Assembly (NCBI GenBank): GCA_905221605.1
Contig: CAJNDS010002210.1
Location: 517,075 to 581,074, forward strand
DNA length: 64,000 nt
Source: Symbiodinium natans
Lineage: Eukaryota > Sar > Dinophyceae > Suessiales > Symbiodiniaceae
Reading direction: 5' to 3'
Below are positions 1 through 10,577 of this stretch, piece by piece. Made by a program: the position numbers and the translations under genes. Position 1 is the stretch's first letter; the number at the start of each line of letters is the position of its first letter. The notes beneath the pieces were generated by a model that saw only the letters and a list, made by a program, of their open reading frames with translations, did not search any database and was not told where the DNA came from.

Positions 1-385
1 TTAGGGTTTCAGCGTCCACCCTGCCCGTCCTATGCCTCGGCCTCGGCACGGGCTCAAAACAAGGGTGTTCGGGGAGTCCGCAGCGTATGTTCATGCCTAA
101 ACCCTAAACCCTAAACCCGAAACCCCAAACCCTGTGCGCGTGTGAGAACCGAAACCCTAACCCTAAAAACCCGGAAAACCCTGAAAACCCTCCCAAGCAT
201 GTAGGGCCATCCCGAGGCCACCTAATTCCCTGTTCCGGGACCATGTGGCATAGCACCGGATTGCTGTTTGGGTTTGTGCATGAAGCTCCACTCTACGGAG
301 CCATGTCACTTACCATTCGCCCATATCCCGGAAACTTAAGCTGAGTTCCGTAAACAGCAACAGCCAACGGAATGAAGCCTACCCC
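1..385. other. Non-coding start of window
   Basis: No supported gene. Degenerate CCCTAAA units lie near 98-190, then about 190 bp of ordinary unique sequence. The window opens on a partial TTAGGG unit, but unique sequence follows at once, so this is not evidence of a chromosome end. Confidence 0.6.
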
Positions 386-485
386 TTGGGATGTTGCCCC
401 TAATATTAACAGTCCTTAACAGGGATTCTAGTAGGGGGTATTCTAATCCCTATTAAGGACTGTTAGTATAAGGGGGAACATCTAA
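386..485. mobile_element. MITE-like element, family F3 copy 1
   Basis: This is a 100-bp palindrome with terminal inverted repeats TTGGGATGTT(G)CCCC and GGGGGAACATCTAA. The inner arms read AACAGTCCTTAA and TTAAGGACTGTT around a short centre. Related copies lie at 3889-4064, 4665-4852 and 48187-48300, with a right-end fragment at 688-712. It has no coding capacity, so it fits a non-autonomous DNA transposon. Confidence 0.7.
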
Positions 486-690
486 CCCTAAACCCCAAAC
501 CCCAAACCCTACACCCTACACCCTACACCCTACACCCTAAACCCTAAACCTTAAACCCTAAACCTTAAACCCTAAACCCTAAACCCTAAACCCTAAACCC
601 TAAACCCCAAACCCTAAACCCTAAACCCTAAACCCTAAACCCTAAACCCTAAACCCTAAACCCTAAACCCTAAACCCTAAACCCTAAACC
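481..690. repeat. Interstitial telomeric array (CCCTAAA)n
   Basis: About 200 bp of tandem CCCTAAA with CCCCAAA, CCCTACA and CCTTAAA variants. It directly abuts the right end of the F3 element and runs into another F3 right-end fragment at 688-712. Confidence 0.95.
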
Positions 691-712
691 TATATTATAG
701 GGGAACATCCGA
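688..712. mobile_element. F3 right-end fragment
   Basis: The string ATTATAGGGGAACATCC matches the right terminus of the F3 elements. The rest of the element is replaced by telomeric repeat. Confidence 0.45.
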
Positions 713-829
713 ACCTACCTCATTGAGTCGAAGAATCGCTGAAGGTCACTTGAACACTGGCCTCACCCTCCGGACGATCCGCATCAAGAACGGAGCCAGG
801 AGCTCAACCTGGTCTGGAGTTCGCCTTGC

Positions 830-917
830 GGTTTAAGGTTAATGGTTTAAGGTTTAGGGTTTAGGGTTTAGGGTTTAGGGTTTAGGGTTTAGTGTTTAGT
901 GTTTAGTGTTTAGTGTT
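830..917. repeat. Interstitial telomeric array (TTTAGGG)n
   Basis: Tandem TTTAGGG ending in TTTAGTG variants. It is in the opposite orientation to the array at 481-690, with about 120 bp of unique DNA between. Confidence 0.9.
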
Positions 918-1229
918 TCCCCCCCCACATAAACAGCTTCTTTTGGCAACAATCCCAGATACTGGTGTTTGAAGAGGTTCAGGACAGGGTCGTTGACGAA
1001 GTCATCCGACTCGCATGATGTCGCCTGAACAACCTCGCTCACAGGCAAGCTACCACAGGAGCCCTGAAGCAAAAAGGGTGTAGTGTTTCGTTTAAGACAT
1101 CAGGCTGGTTTTGGGGATTGAGGTCACTGGGGGCGTCTTCAGGGCATGCAGATAGAGCAGACATCCCGCATGTGGCCTGGTGATAGCACATGACATGAGA
1201 CAACACCCAGCCCCCAAACCCTAAACTCT
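918..1229. other. Non-coding, no feature seen
   Basis: Mixed-composition unique sequence. I see no coding frame, RNA gene or repeat here. Confidence 0.4.
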
Positions 1230-1677
1230 GCTTGGAGGTTCATGGTACTTATTAATCATTTATGCCTGTACTTGTGCCTGTACTTATAACCATGTTCGGG
1301 CACTTAAGGGCTTATAAGTGGGTTATACAAGAGGGTAGGGGAAGTCGTATCTTCTTGTGTAAAGTCGTACGCGTGCGCACTGGGGATTCGCGAAGTCCAA
1401 GATTGGTCAGAACCCACCTGCACCCCCAAGCAGAAATCTCATTCACGCTGACAAAATGTTTTCCCCTTCCAGGCGTGCGGTGACAAGTGCGTACTTTGCA
1501 TGTGTGTCGAGAACATGCGCGTGCGGCGCGTGCACATTGGGGGAACGGCTTCTGATGTGACTTCGCTCGTAGCCACATGTCACTGGGGAGATGTGACTTC
1601 ACACGCAAAGATGTGAGTTAACCTAGCCCCTTGGAAGTACAGTTCCATTTTGGTTAATAAGTACCATGAACCTCTAA
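1230..1677. mobile_element. MITE-like element, family F1 copy A (long)
   Basis: The left end CTTGGAGGTTCATGGTACTT and right end AAGTACCATGAACCTCTAAG form the F1 terminal inverted repeats. At 448 bp it is about three times the size of the other copies (7235-7359, 40498-40653, 58985-59128), so it probably carries an inner insertion. Shared inner sequence includes the GGGCACTTAAGGGCTTATAA region. Open frames inside it (1262-1483, 1312-1608) are not credible genes. Confidence 0.7.
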
Positions 1678-1985
1678 GTGAACCCTGAACCCCAATCCTG
1701 AACGTGCTCCATCGCCGACGTGACTAACGGACTAACTCTATCCAAGCCGACTGCCTCTTTCCTTCCGAAATGCGCGCATGCTCGAGTTCTTGACGGTTTC
1801 AGATTCTGCCTCTTTGTGTCCTTCCTGGCCACTTGCCCTTTGACTTGTTGACCTACTCTTCACCTTTCGTGCCCATTCTGCGCACCCTCTCTCTGTTCTT
1901 TGCATGATTCTGTTAACTTCGCTTGTTTGTCAGCACACATTGGGACACACACACACACACACACACACAGGCGTTGCAAAATCCC
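1678..1985. other. Non-coding; (AC)n microsatellite at about 1947-1970
   Basis: Unique sequence with a 24-bp AC dinucleotide run. Nothing else is supported. Confidence 0.5.
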
Positions 1986-2468
1986 CCAAACTTACCCCCT
2001 AAACCTAAACACTCAACCCTAAACCCTCAACCCTCAATCCTTAACCCTAAACCCTGAACCCTAACCCTTAACCCTTAACCCTTAACCCGAAACTCTAAAC
2101 CCTAAACCCTAAACCCTAAACCCTAAACCCTAAACCCTAAACCCTAAACCCTAAACCCTAAACCTCAGACTTGCCCTTAACCTCGAGGTCGCCGAAGTCC
2201 GAGCCGGTGCGACCCTGTGACTCGGCTGAGTTTGTGAGTAGGGTTTAGGGTTTAGGGTTTAGGGTTTAGGGTTTAGGGTTTAGGGTTTAGGGTTTAGGGT
2301 TTAGGGTTTAGGGTTTAGGGTTTAGGTTTTAGGGTTTAGGGTTTAGGGTTTAGGGTTTAGGGTTTAGGGTTTAGGGTTTAGCGTTTATTAGGGTTTAGGG
2401 TTTAGGGTTTAGGGTTTAGGGTTTAGGATTTAGGGTTGACGGTTGAGAGTTTAGGGTTTAGGGTTTGG
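1986..2468. repeat. Facing telomeric arrays: (CCCTAAA)n then (TTTAGGG)n
   Basis: CCCTAAA-type repeats fill 1986-2165. After about 70 bp of unique DNA, TTTAGGG-type repeats fill 2239-2468. The pair forms a large inverted repeat of telomeric sequence, an arrangement seen many times in this window. Confidence 0.9.
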
Positions 2469-2589
2469 CAATACAAGGGTTTAGTCTTTTCCTGGTTTGG
2501 CGTTGAGTCTTTCCTAGGCCTGGGTCCCTTCTTGTGACCTTGGTAGATTAAGGCTGTAGATTTCAGGGTTAAGGGCTTTGATCATCGGT

Positions 2590-2860
2590 TTCCCTTCTAC
2601 CCCCCCTCTATACTACCCCCCTCTAAGTTCCCCCCTTAAATCACCTTAATCAGGCTTAACTATGGGTCGACCGTGGGAGGGGGGGGGGGGTATAGAGGGG
2701 GGTAGTAGCCCTAAACCCTGAACCCTGAACCCTAAACCCTAAACCCTAAACCCTAAACCCTAAACCCTAAACCCTAAACCCTAAACCCTAAACCCTAAAC
2801 CCTGGGGCGGGGGGGGGGGGGGGGGGGGGGGGGTAGTATTTAGGGGGGGTAGTAGGGGAA
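2590..2860. repeat. Poly-C/poly-G inverted repeat with inner telomeric array
   Basis: C-rich CTACCCCCCCTCTATACTAC near 2598 faces G-rich TATAGAGGGGGGTAGTAG near 2690. A CCCTAAA/CCCTGAA array (2708-2803) is followed by a G run of about 20 and another GGGGGGGTAGTAG. It resembles an inverted-repeat element interrupted by a telomeric tract. Confidence 0.5.
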
Positions 2861-3556
2861 TCCATGATTGGAGGCAAGGGGAGGCCTGGACCGACCTCTC
2901 CTCAAGGAGGTTTAGGGTTTAGTTGAGGGTTGAGGGTGGAGGGGTTAGGGTTTGGGGTTTGGGGTTTAGGGTTTAGGGTTTAGGGTTTAGGACTTTTTGC
3001 ATGTCAGCCTCGGTCAAGAAGATTGAGGTCTGGAGACTGGCCAGACCTTCAGCCCAGTAGCAAAAAGGGTTTAGGGTTTAGGGTTTAGGGCCGCCCGTAC
3101 TTAAGTCTTGATCCCCGGCGCAGCCCGAGGCTTTTTGACTCGGTGCCGGAGTCCGAGGAGAAGGTCACAAGTCGCAGACCCCCCCCCCCCCCCCCCCCCA
3201 CCCAACCACCACGTGCACTCCTAGGGTTAAAGGGGTCTAGGGTTTAGGGTTTAGGGTTATGGTATAGGGTTCGTGTCCGGAGTTTTGGGCGAAAGTTTGG
3301 GCTGGTTTTGGGCGACAGATTTCGCGGGTCTTGGGCTTTGAATTTGGGCGACAGTTGGTTTAGGGTTAAGGGTTCAGGGTTTAGGGTTTAGGGTTTAGGG
3401 TTTTTGGGGCTGGTGGGGGTGGGGGCGGGAGGGCGACCATCGAGGTTTAAGCGACTTGAATATTTTTGAGGGGTTTACGACAATTGGGGGCCCCGAATCT
3501 AGACCCTCAAACGGACCCCAACAAGGTACCCCTATTTTCGTAAACCCCATTTCTTC
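2861..3556. other. Non-coding mosaic
   Basis: Short TTTAGGG tracts lie at about 2907-2993, 3066-3090, 3235-3264 and 3356-3404, with a poly-C run at 3180-3199. The sequence between them is unique and shows no convincing frame. Confidence 0.6.
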
Positions 3557-3636
3557 GTCATAGTGGTGTAATGGTACTTAAACTCCATAAGGAATAGAAC
3601 TCAAATATTTGCTACTATCCCAACCATCATCTAGAT
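3557..3636. mobile_element. Short dispersed element, family F5 copy 1
   Basis: The segment from GTCATAGTGG to CTAGA, with inner GGTACTTAAAC, ATAAGG and CTATCCCAAC, reappears diverged at 58620-58718. It is about 80 bp and non-coding. Confidence 0.5.
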
Positions 3637-3817
3637 TTGGTCTCTCAGGGGCCCACTGTGAACTGTCGCAGACTGTGTACTTACTTTGTCTGAGGGTTGA
3701 GGGTTTAGGGTGCCCTCAGCCCATGATTCTGGGGTTTCGGGTTTGGGGTTTACGGTTTGGGGTTTAGGGTTCAGGGTCGTGCTGGGTGGGTGGTCTGCGG
3801 TGTTGTCGATGCAACCC

Positions 3818-3889
3818 TTCAACCCTTCAACCCTTCGACCCTTCGACCCTTCGACCCTTCGACCCTTCGACCCTTCGACCCTTCAACCT
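3818..3889. repeat. CCCTTCGA/CCCTTCAA minisatellite
   Basis: About nine tandem 8-bp units of CCCTTCAA grading to CCCTTCGA. It is a variant of the telomere-like motif and ends exactly where the F3 copy begins. Confidence 0.85.
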
Positions 3890-4064
3890 TGGGATGTTCC
3901 CCCCTGTTCCCCCTTCTACTAACAGTCCATAATCGAGATTTGAATAGCGCTCCTAAACCCTCAACCCTAAACCCTAAACCCTAAACCCTGAACCCTGAAC
4001 CTTAAAGCCTAAACCTATAAACCCAAAACCCTAAACACTGTTAGTATAAGGGGGAACATCCCAA
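3889..4064. mobile_element. F3 copy 2, split by telomeric repeat
   Basis: The left end TTGGGATGTTCCCCCC and ACTAACAGTCC, and the right end ACTGTTAGTATAAGGGGGAA followed by CATCCCAA, match F3. Between the arms lie about 80 bp of CCCTAAA-type repeats (about 3951-4035), which are absent from copy 1. Telomeric sequence therefore interrupted the element. Confidence 0.65.
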
Positions 4065-4133
4065 CTTCAACCTTTGAACCCTTCAACCTGAGCACCCTGC
4101 TGTAGCCAAGTCGACCTCTCCACCCGGCCACCA

Positions 4134-4215
4134 AGGGTTTAGGGTTTAGGGTTTAGGGTTTAGGGTTTAGGGTTTAGGGTTTAGGGTTTAGGGTTTAGGG
4201 TTTAGGGTTTAGGGA
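4134..4215. repeat. Interstitial telomeric array (TTTAGGG)n
   Basis: About 11 perfect TTTAGGG units. Confidence 0.95.
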
Positions 4216-5461
4216 AGTACCCATCAGAGTTGCCTGAAGCCCTTCGCTTTAAGGGTGTGGCCCATGATTTGCTACGCTTCCTGGAACCCTAAACCCCATG
4301 TCTTTGGGATCCCTCAACCTAAACCCTAAACCCTGATAGCTTTGGGGATTCCTAAGCTAAACCTCTCAACCCTCAACTTGGAAAACCCTCGGCCCAGAGC
4401 ATGAGCCCCTTAAAACTCTAAACACAAACCCCTAGGTGGAACAGCACTGCAGCAACACTCACCCAGCAAATTGCGTAAAACTGCAGCAAGAAGAATCAAC
4501 AGCTGTCGGAAGCTTAAACCCTAAGCCCTAACCGCCCGAACCCTAAACCCTGCACCCTAAGCCCTAAACCCTAAACCCTAAGCCCTAAACCCTTGCGGAG
4601 GAGACGGAGCTGAAAGCGTCGGCTTGCCTTGGGGCGGAGCCTGGGCTGAATATCCGGGTTGATGTTGGGATGTTCCCCCTTGATACTATATAACAGTATA
4701 AGGGTTTGGGGCAGGGTTTAGGGTTTTGGGTTTTGGGTTATGGGTTTTGGATTTAAAAGGGGTTTAAGGTTTAGGGTTTAGGGTTTAGGATTATAGTACC
4801 ACCTATGATAATCCCTGTCAAGGACTGTTAGTATAATGGGTGAACAACCCAAGGTTTACGCAGAGGCCTTGGTCGGGCTTTTGGGTTTTGGGCTAATTAG
4901 GGTTTTTGAGTTTTGGGATTTTGTTTTTTGGGTTGTAGGGTTTGGTAGTTTTGGGGTTCTTGGGTTTGCAGGTTTGTGATTTTAGGGTTCAAGGTTTAGG
5001 CCCTGAACCCTGAGCCCAAAACCAAAATAATTATCATTCCCGAACAAACAGGCTTGATGGGGTGAGGGTTTCGGAGTCTTTGGATCTGTTTGGGAAGACG
5101 TTACGGTGCTGTGGGTCAGGGTTTGGGGGTGGATTTAGGGGTTTAGGGTTTAGGGTGTAGGGTTTAGGGATGAAAACATCGTGGGTTACCAATGACTTGC
5201 TGGGGGCTCTAGGATTTTTCGTTGCGGGCTCGCGACCCTCCCTGAAGCCTAAGCCCTATTGTTTGGGCACTGATTAGCTGCGGTTTCGCGCGAAGAGTGT
5301 GGGTGGTGTGTTTGGGGGGTTGGTGCGGGGATCGATTCTTACGCAAGGGATTCAGGGTTAAGGATTTCGAGCGGAGATTTCGGCATGTACTCAAAGGTTT
5401 TAGTATGACGCGGGAAGGAAAAGCTGTGGACTTGGGATTAGGTTTGGGCTTGAGCATGTCC
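4216..5461. other. Non-coding mosaic
   Basis: Degenerate CCCTAAA at 4510-4592, the F3 copy at 4665-4852, G/T-rich degenerate repeats near 4870-5000 and TTTAGGG units near 5133-5167. No credible gene; the minus-strand frame at 5209-5457 has no recognisable features. Confidence 0.5.
4665..4852. mobile_element. F3 copy 3, split by telomeric repeat
   Basis: It starts TTGGGATGTTCCCCCTTGAT and ends with an AAGGACTGTTAGTATAATGG type arm and AACAACCCAA. TTTAGGG-like and TTTTGGG-like repeats sit in the middle. The ATTATAGTACC and AATCCCTGTCAAGG inner arm is shared with copy 4. Confidence 0.65.
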
Positions 5462-5568
5462 TTGTGGACGAAATGAACCCTAAAAGGGTTTATGGTTCAT
5501 ATACCTTAAGAGGAATTATAGTAGTACAAGGTATACGACCCAAATTTTAGGGTTCATTTGGTCCCCAA
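5462..5568. mobile_element. MITE-like element, family F2 copy 1
   Basis: Terminal inverted repeats TTGTGGACGAAATGAACCC and GGGTTCATTTGGTCCCCAA enclose GTTTATGGTTCATATACCTT and ATTATAGTAGTACAAGG. Related copies are at 42458-42550 and about 55225-55345. The same architecture forms an intron of the ATPase gene at 61629-61768. Confidence 0.7.
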
Positions 5569-5787
5569 TGGTAGCAGGTTTAAGTCTAGGGCAGCTGAAA
5601 CAAGGCCCGGCCCCGAAGCGCCCGTCGTAAGCTGAGGTCCGGGACCCGTGGACCATGCCTCAAGAAGGCTTCCGGTGGCAGGGGCTGTGAGCTTGAGGGT
5701 TACACAGCCCTAAACCCTAAGCCCCAAGTCCTAAGCCCTGAGCCCTGAGCCCCAAACGCGAACAAAGAGCACTTCCAGCCGGAATCC

Positions 5788-6114
5788 ATGGTCTTGACGA
5801 GCCGGGAGTCTGCGTTCAAGTGTCATTGCGGCCTCCTTCACTTACGCATAGAATTGAAACCTGAACCGGTTGTCGATGTCCGGTACTATAGATATTCGAA
5901 GCCGGTGCTCTCGGGGTACCTCAGGGCCCATTCTCAGCTCGCCCAAAAAGCATTCTTGGTCCAAAGGCCTAGGCAGTTTTTGGAAATCGTCGCTACAGGT
6001 TACTTGCTTCTAAGGGACCAAGTTGTAAGAGCAGCTGAAAATCACTGCACCCCCCGAATGCGCAGCCAGGCATCAGCCGTAATCCAAGCCATCGCGCAGC
6101 GCCGGCGTGCTTAA
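5788..6114 (+). CDS. Doubtful hypothetical ORF, 108 aa
   Basis: An ATG-started frame runs until it meets a telomeric array, which supplies the stop. The product is basic with no low-complexity stretches, unlike the telomere-derived frames nearby, and includes the segments CHCGLLHLRIELKPEP and AHSQLAQKAFLVQRPRQ. I recognise no family, signal peptide or membrane segment. It may be an exon fragment or chance. No neighbouring gene supports it. Confidence 0.2.
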   Translation: MVLTSRESAFKCHCGLLHLRIELKPEPVVDVRYYRYSKPVLSGYLRAHSQLAQKAFLVQRPRQFLEIVATGYLLLRDQVVRAAENHCTPRMRSQASAVIQAIAQRRRA

Positions 6115-6228
6115 CCGTAAACCCTAAACCCTAAACCCTAAACCCTAAACCCTAAACCCTAAACCCTAAACCCCTAAACCCCTAAACCCCTAAACCCCTA
6201 AACCCCTAAACCCCTAAACCCCTAAGCC
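6114..6228. repeat. Telomeric array, CCCTAAA then CCCCTAAA
   Basis: Perfect CCCTAAA heptamers switch to CCCCTAAA octamers after about 6170. The homogeneous block of octamers suggests local spread of a variant unit. Confidence 0.9.
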
Positions 6229-6566
6229 CTGCAGGCTTCTCTGGCGTAGGGTTAAGCGAGGGCCAAGTCGGGTCCTCAGGCGACCCCCGCAACGCCCATG
6301 TGTGGCTCAGGGGTGTTGTTGGGAAGTTCGTGCGCCGGAAGCCATGAAGAAACCCTAAACCCGAAACCCCAAACCCTAAACCCGAAACCCTAAACCCTAA
6401 ACCCAGGTGCTTGAGCTTCTGCCCTAGTGGCAGCCAAGCATTGCTTCAGACGGGCATTGCTGCGCCATTCCGTGTCTGGATCCCTGAACGCAAGCGCAGA
6501 TGAGTCATGCCCCCACGCAAAACTTGCGATTGTTCCATGTACTTTCGGGTTTTAAGGAACATGGCC

Positions 6567-6712
6567 TAAACCCTATCAACCCTATCAACCCTATCAACCC
6601 TATCAACCCTATCAACCCTATCAACCCTATAAACCCTATAAACCCTATAAACCCTATAAACCCTATAAACCCTATAAACCCTATAAACCCTAATCACCCT
6701 AAACCCTAAGCC
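6567..6712. repeat. CCCTATCAA / CCCTATAAA minisatellite
   Basis: Six 9-bp units of CCCTATCAA are followed by seven of CCCTATAAA and then CCCTAAA. Frames through it encode only INP or VYR repeats and are not genes. Confidence 0.9.
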
Positions 6713-7412
6713 CCAGCCTGCCGCTGGCGACTTATGGAAAGAATCCCCGAAGCATGTCCAGGCATTGTCTCCCGCACATTCCTGCGAACTTGCCATCATT
6801 TGGCTCTGAGGTCCCGCCCCAGGAATCAAATAGGTTCTGGGCGGTTCATGTCTTGAAGGCATGGTCAATGTAAAGACTCTACTAGCCCAGGGTCTCCCAT
6901 GCCTGCTACTATGGGGGCGTCACTGACAGTCGGGTTATGGTCAGGCATCTGCCATGAACACAGCTGTCAGTACACCAAGGGGCTGAAGAAGCGATGAGCC
7001 CTCTAGCAAGCTCCTTACACATGCCAAAAACCCCACACGCAAGAGGAGGTTTGCCGTAACGCCGTACCTTCATGGCGGACACGGCCTAAGTCCTACAAGT
7101 GGCTTCTACACAACACCCACTTGTCAGAAGGAGCATATTCATATCATGGCGAATCGCGATGGCTTCCAGCCATGCATCATGGACACAGGGGCCCCTGCGC
7201 CGATGCCCCATTGGGAGACATGGCCGCACTTCTCTACTTGGAGGTTCATGATGCTTGACCAATCGTAACCGTACTTAGAACTGTACGAATAACCATATTA
7301 GGGCACATAAGGGGTTTATAAGTGGGTTATAGGTCAGGTTATAGATGAACTTCCAAGTAACAGAGCCAGGCTTCGCCCCTTCACCCGTTCTTGACCACCG
7401 TAAGACGGGGTC
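6713..7412. other. Non-coding; holds F1 copy B
   Basis: Unique sequence on both sides of the F1 element at 7235-7359. No gene supported. Confidence 0.5.
7235..7359. mobile_element. MITE-like element, family F1 copy B
   Basis: Left end TACTTGGAGGTTCATG and right end GATGAACTTCCAAGTA form inverted repeats. The interior has GGGCACATAAGGGGTTTATA, matching the centre of the other F1 copies. Confidence 0.75.
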
Positions 7413-7511
7413 TAGGTAAACCCTATAAACCCTATAAACCCTGTAAACCCTGTAAACCCTATAAACCCTATTAAACCCTATAAACCCTATGAACCCTATA
7501 AACCCTAAACC
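7413..7511. repeat. CCCTATAAA minisatellite
   Basis: About ten units of CCCTATAAA or CCCTGTAAA, ending in CCCTAAA. Confidence 0.85.
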
Positions 7512-8733
7512 CTTACTCTTGGAATTATGTGCAGTTCTTCGAAACTGGGAGGTGCCCCTTCAAAACCATGCCCCGTCAAGCCTCATCCAACCTCCCCCCC
7601 CCAGACCGTGCCCTGTGGGGGCAAGTGTGAGGATTCCCAGCGAAGAGCACGTTCATGTTTTTTTGACATGCGTGATCGTAAACCCTAAACCCTAAACCCC
7701 AAACCCTGAACCCTAAACCCTAAACGGCTCCAGGAGCGTTGGCTTAGGGGGTCTTCTGATGTCCCTCACGAGTTCCGCCTGTCGAGGAGAGGAATCTGGT
7801 GATCTTGGCACTGGTGGTGCATGTACTGGATGTGGGCTCGGACTTGTGTGTGCCGTGGCCGGAAGTGCCCTACGACCCTGCCGGTTAGGGTTTAGGGTGT
7901 AGGGTGTAGGGTTTAGGGTTTAGGGTTTAGGGTTCAGGGTTCAGGGTTCAGGGTTTAGGGTCTCCTCCAGCCCAGTTGCGAAAGGGTTTAGGGTTTACAG
8001 TTTAACGAGAAGCCCGAAACCTCACCCGGCTTTGGTAGTTCAGGATGCGTTTGTCGATGCTATAGATTGCACGACCCAGATGGACAACGCTGATGTGCTC
8101 AAAACCCTAAACCCTAACCCAGAACCCAAAGCCCAAAAACCCCTGGACACCCTTGGCTCCCTCACTCAAGCCAGAAAGCTGATAATTAAACCCTACCTGA
8201 AGGCTCCAATGTAGTTCCTTTTTGGGGGCGGTTATAGGGAATTCTAGAACACCACCCCAAGAAGGAACTACATAGGAGCCTCTAGGTAAATTCCCTAAAG
8301 CCCCCGCATCCGTGGAGCACTGACTTCAGAATTTGTCTACAATGCTGAACCCTCGTCGCAACCCGTAAGCCCTGCTGTTCCTCTGATTAGGCCAAAAATA
8401 GGCCAACATATGTTCAAACAAGCCTTGTCGTTGCACTTGCCTTTGGCGATCGGGGTTTAGGGTTTGGGTTTTAGGGTGTAGGGTTTAGGGGCGGTCGGTT
8501 GAATCACTGCTTCTACGCACGACTTTTTCAGAAAGTACAGGGCGACTTTCCCTTCCGTTTCCAGATTCCCCACAATCATAGTATAGCTTAGTAGTTGAGT
8601 AGGCAACCTTGAACCTTGTGGGGTATATGTAATCGTACCACAAATCAAAGGTTTGACCTTTTTCGGCCAACAGCAACTAGGAAAGTATGGGGGAAGTATG
8701 CTGTAGTAGGGATGTGTTCATGGAGGGAAGGTG
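7512..8733. other. Non-coding mosaic
   Basis: Short telomeric tracts at 7676-7723 and 7886-7960, the palindrome at 8195-8287, and otherwise unique sequence. Frames of 60-68 aa here are not credible genes. Confidence 0.5.
8195..8287. mobile_element. Palindromic MITE-like element
   Basis: Left arm from ACCTGAAGGCTCC through GTAGTTCCTTTTTGGGG and right arm from CCCCAAGAAGGAACTAC through GGAGCCTCTAGGT pair over about 33 bp each, around a 27-bp centre. No second copy was seen in the window. Confidence 0.6.
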
Positions 8734-8817
8734 ACCACCCTAAACCCTAAACCCTAAACCCTAAACCCTAAACCCTAAACCCTAAACCCTAAACCCTAAA
8801 CCCTAAACCCTAAACCG
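8734..8817. repeat. Interstitial telomeric array (CCCTAAA)n
   Basis: Eleven or more perfect CCCTAAA units. Confidence 0.95.
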
Positions 8818-10265
8818 GTGAGAACTCAAAGCTTCGGATGTCAGACGCAACGCCCAAGGTGGCCATGCTGTTCCTGGCACACGGGCAATGGGCTTTTCTC
8901 TTGGGAGCTGGAGGCCTGCAGACGCAGGATTCAGGTTTAGGGTTTAGGGTTAAGGGTTTAGGGTTTAGGGTTCAGGGTTCAGGGTTCAGGGTTCAGGGTG
9001 GGTTGGGGGGGGGGGTTTGGGGTTTCGGGGGCTTTGGGTTTTGGGGTTTGCGGGGTTTGGGGTTTTTGAGGCTTTGGGGTTTTGGGGCTTTGCTTTAACT
9101 AAACCCTAGGCAGGGTGCCGGTGCATGGGGCGGGGCGGGGGGGAAGTTATGAGATGCAGCTATGTGCAATTGGTTGAGGCCTCTGAAGTCCACTTCGCGC
9201 CGCGCTCTCTTCAGGCGTTATCATCTGGGCGTGGCTTGTTTCAAGCCTCTACATCTCCTTCGGTGCGGGTGCCCAGCTCGCGCTGTCCGGGCTTTGCGGA
9301 GTTTTGGGGGCTGAAAATTGAGGAAGTGTAGGGTTTAGGGTACAGGGTTCTGGGAGTCCAGTCAGTAGCATTGGAAGCCTATGCTTGGACAGTTTCTGGC
9401 AACACCTACAGGAGTCCGGGTGCAAAGAGGTATAGGGTTTATATAGGGCTTAAGGTTTGTGGCTTTTGTGGGTTGAGATTTTGCACTTGTGTGCCCGAAC
9501 CCGCTGACACCAGTTGCGGTCTCTTTGTTGATGAGGGGTGTCCTACCATGTAGATTTTCGAGTTTGGGGACCCGTGCGGCTTCCGTAGGCAGAGCACAAA
9601 TATGCTAGTTGCTGTCAAACAGCCGAGAGGGCCGTGGCTTGCAGCCCAAGACTTTGCATATACCAGTTGCCCATCATTCGGGCCCTGAGAACGACATGGA
9701 ACAGTCCCTGGCCCGAAATTCAACTTTCGGTGAAAAACTCTGAAGCCAAGTTTTTGGAGATTTAATGCAGAGCCCTCCTTTCGTCTAGGGGCCCCAACCT
9801 CAGCGCCCCAATCGAGTGGGGCACAGACCTCTAGCCCACAAGTGCCTCCGAACTACATTCAGGCCTGTACCGAGCAGCAACCCCAAACCCCAAACCCCAA
9901 ACCCTAAACCCTAAACCCCAAACCCTAACCCTAAACCCCAAACCCTAAACCCTAAACCCTAAACCCTAACAGGAGGGGGAGCACCAGCAGGGGACATCGA
10001 CCACGACTCAGGCTCCGCTCTTGGGGTGGTTGTGAGGTATAAACAAAGGCGTGGGTGTTTGGAGTTTTGGCTTTAGGCGCTTGGGGTTTGTAGGACCCGG
10101 GCGTTTAGGGCTGTTTAGAATTTCGGGTTCAGTGGCAAATCGCACTGCAGTCCCTCCTCCAAAAAAAAAGTGACGTTGCGCACTCGAATGGATCCACCTC
10201 ACACGGAGGTCGTCGTCTTCGGTAGGGAGGCGTCGTGCCAGTTGAGAGGACCTGCTGGGCTTCTG
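8818..10265. other. Non-coding mosaic
   Basis: TTTAGGG tract at 8936-8998, G/T-rich degenerate repeats to 9100, CCCTAAA/CCCCAAA at 9882-9969, and unique DNA between. Frames at 8838-9098 and 9125-9331 are partly repeat-encoded and show no family features. Confidence 0.5.
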
Positions 10266-10577
10266 AACCCCGAACCCTAACCCCTAAACCCTAAACCCTA
10301 AACCCTAAACCCTAAACCCTAAACCCTAAACCCTAAACCCTAAACCCTAAACCCTAAACCCTAAGCCCTGCAAGAGCTGACAGGCATGGCGGAGCGGCTG
10401 CCGAGTCGCTTGTTTGCAAGCAAGCTTAGATGTTTAGATGCGGGGTTTCGGGGTTCAGGGTTCAGGGTTCAGGGTTCAGGGTTTAGGGTTTAGGGTTTAG
10501 GGTGTAGGGTGTAGGGTTTAGGGGGTCAGGGTTTAGAGTTTAGGGTTTAGGGTTTAGGGTTTAGATTTAGGGTTGGA
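10266..10577. repeat. Facing telomeric arrays
   Basis: CCCTAAA units at 10266-10370 and TTTAGGG/TTCAGGG units at 10441-10577, separated by about 70 bp of unique DNA, in inverted orientation. Confidence 0.9.

Noticed and set aside
1-120. Window start as a chromosome end
   Set aside because: Only one partial heptamer is present before unique sequence, and similar tracts occur in both orientations throughout.
1312-1608. 98-aa minus-strand ORF
   Set aside because: It lies inside the long F1 element and overlaps a competing plus-strand frame.
6566-6868. 100-aa minus-strand ORF with VYR/VDR repeats
   Set aside because: It is a translation of a 9-bp minisatellite.
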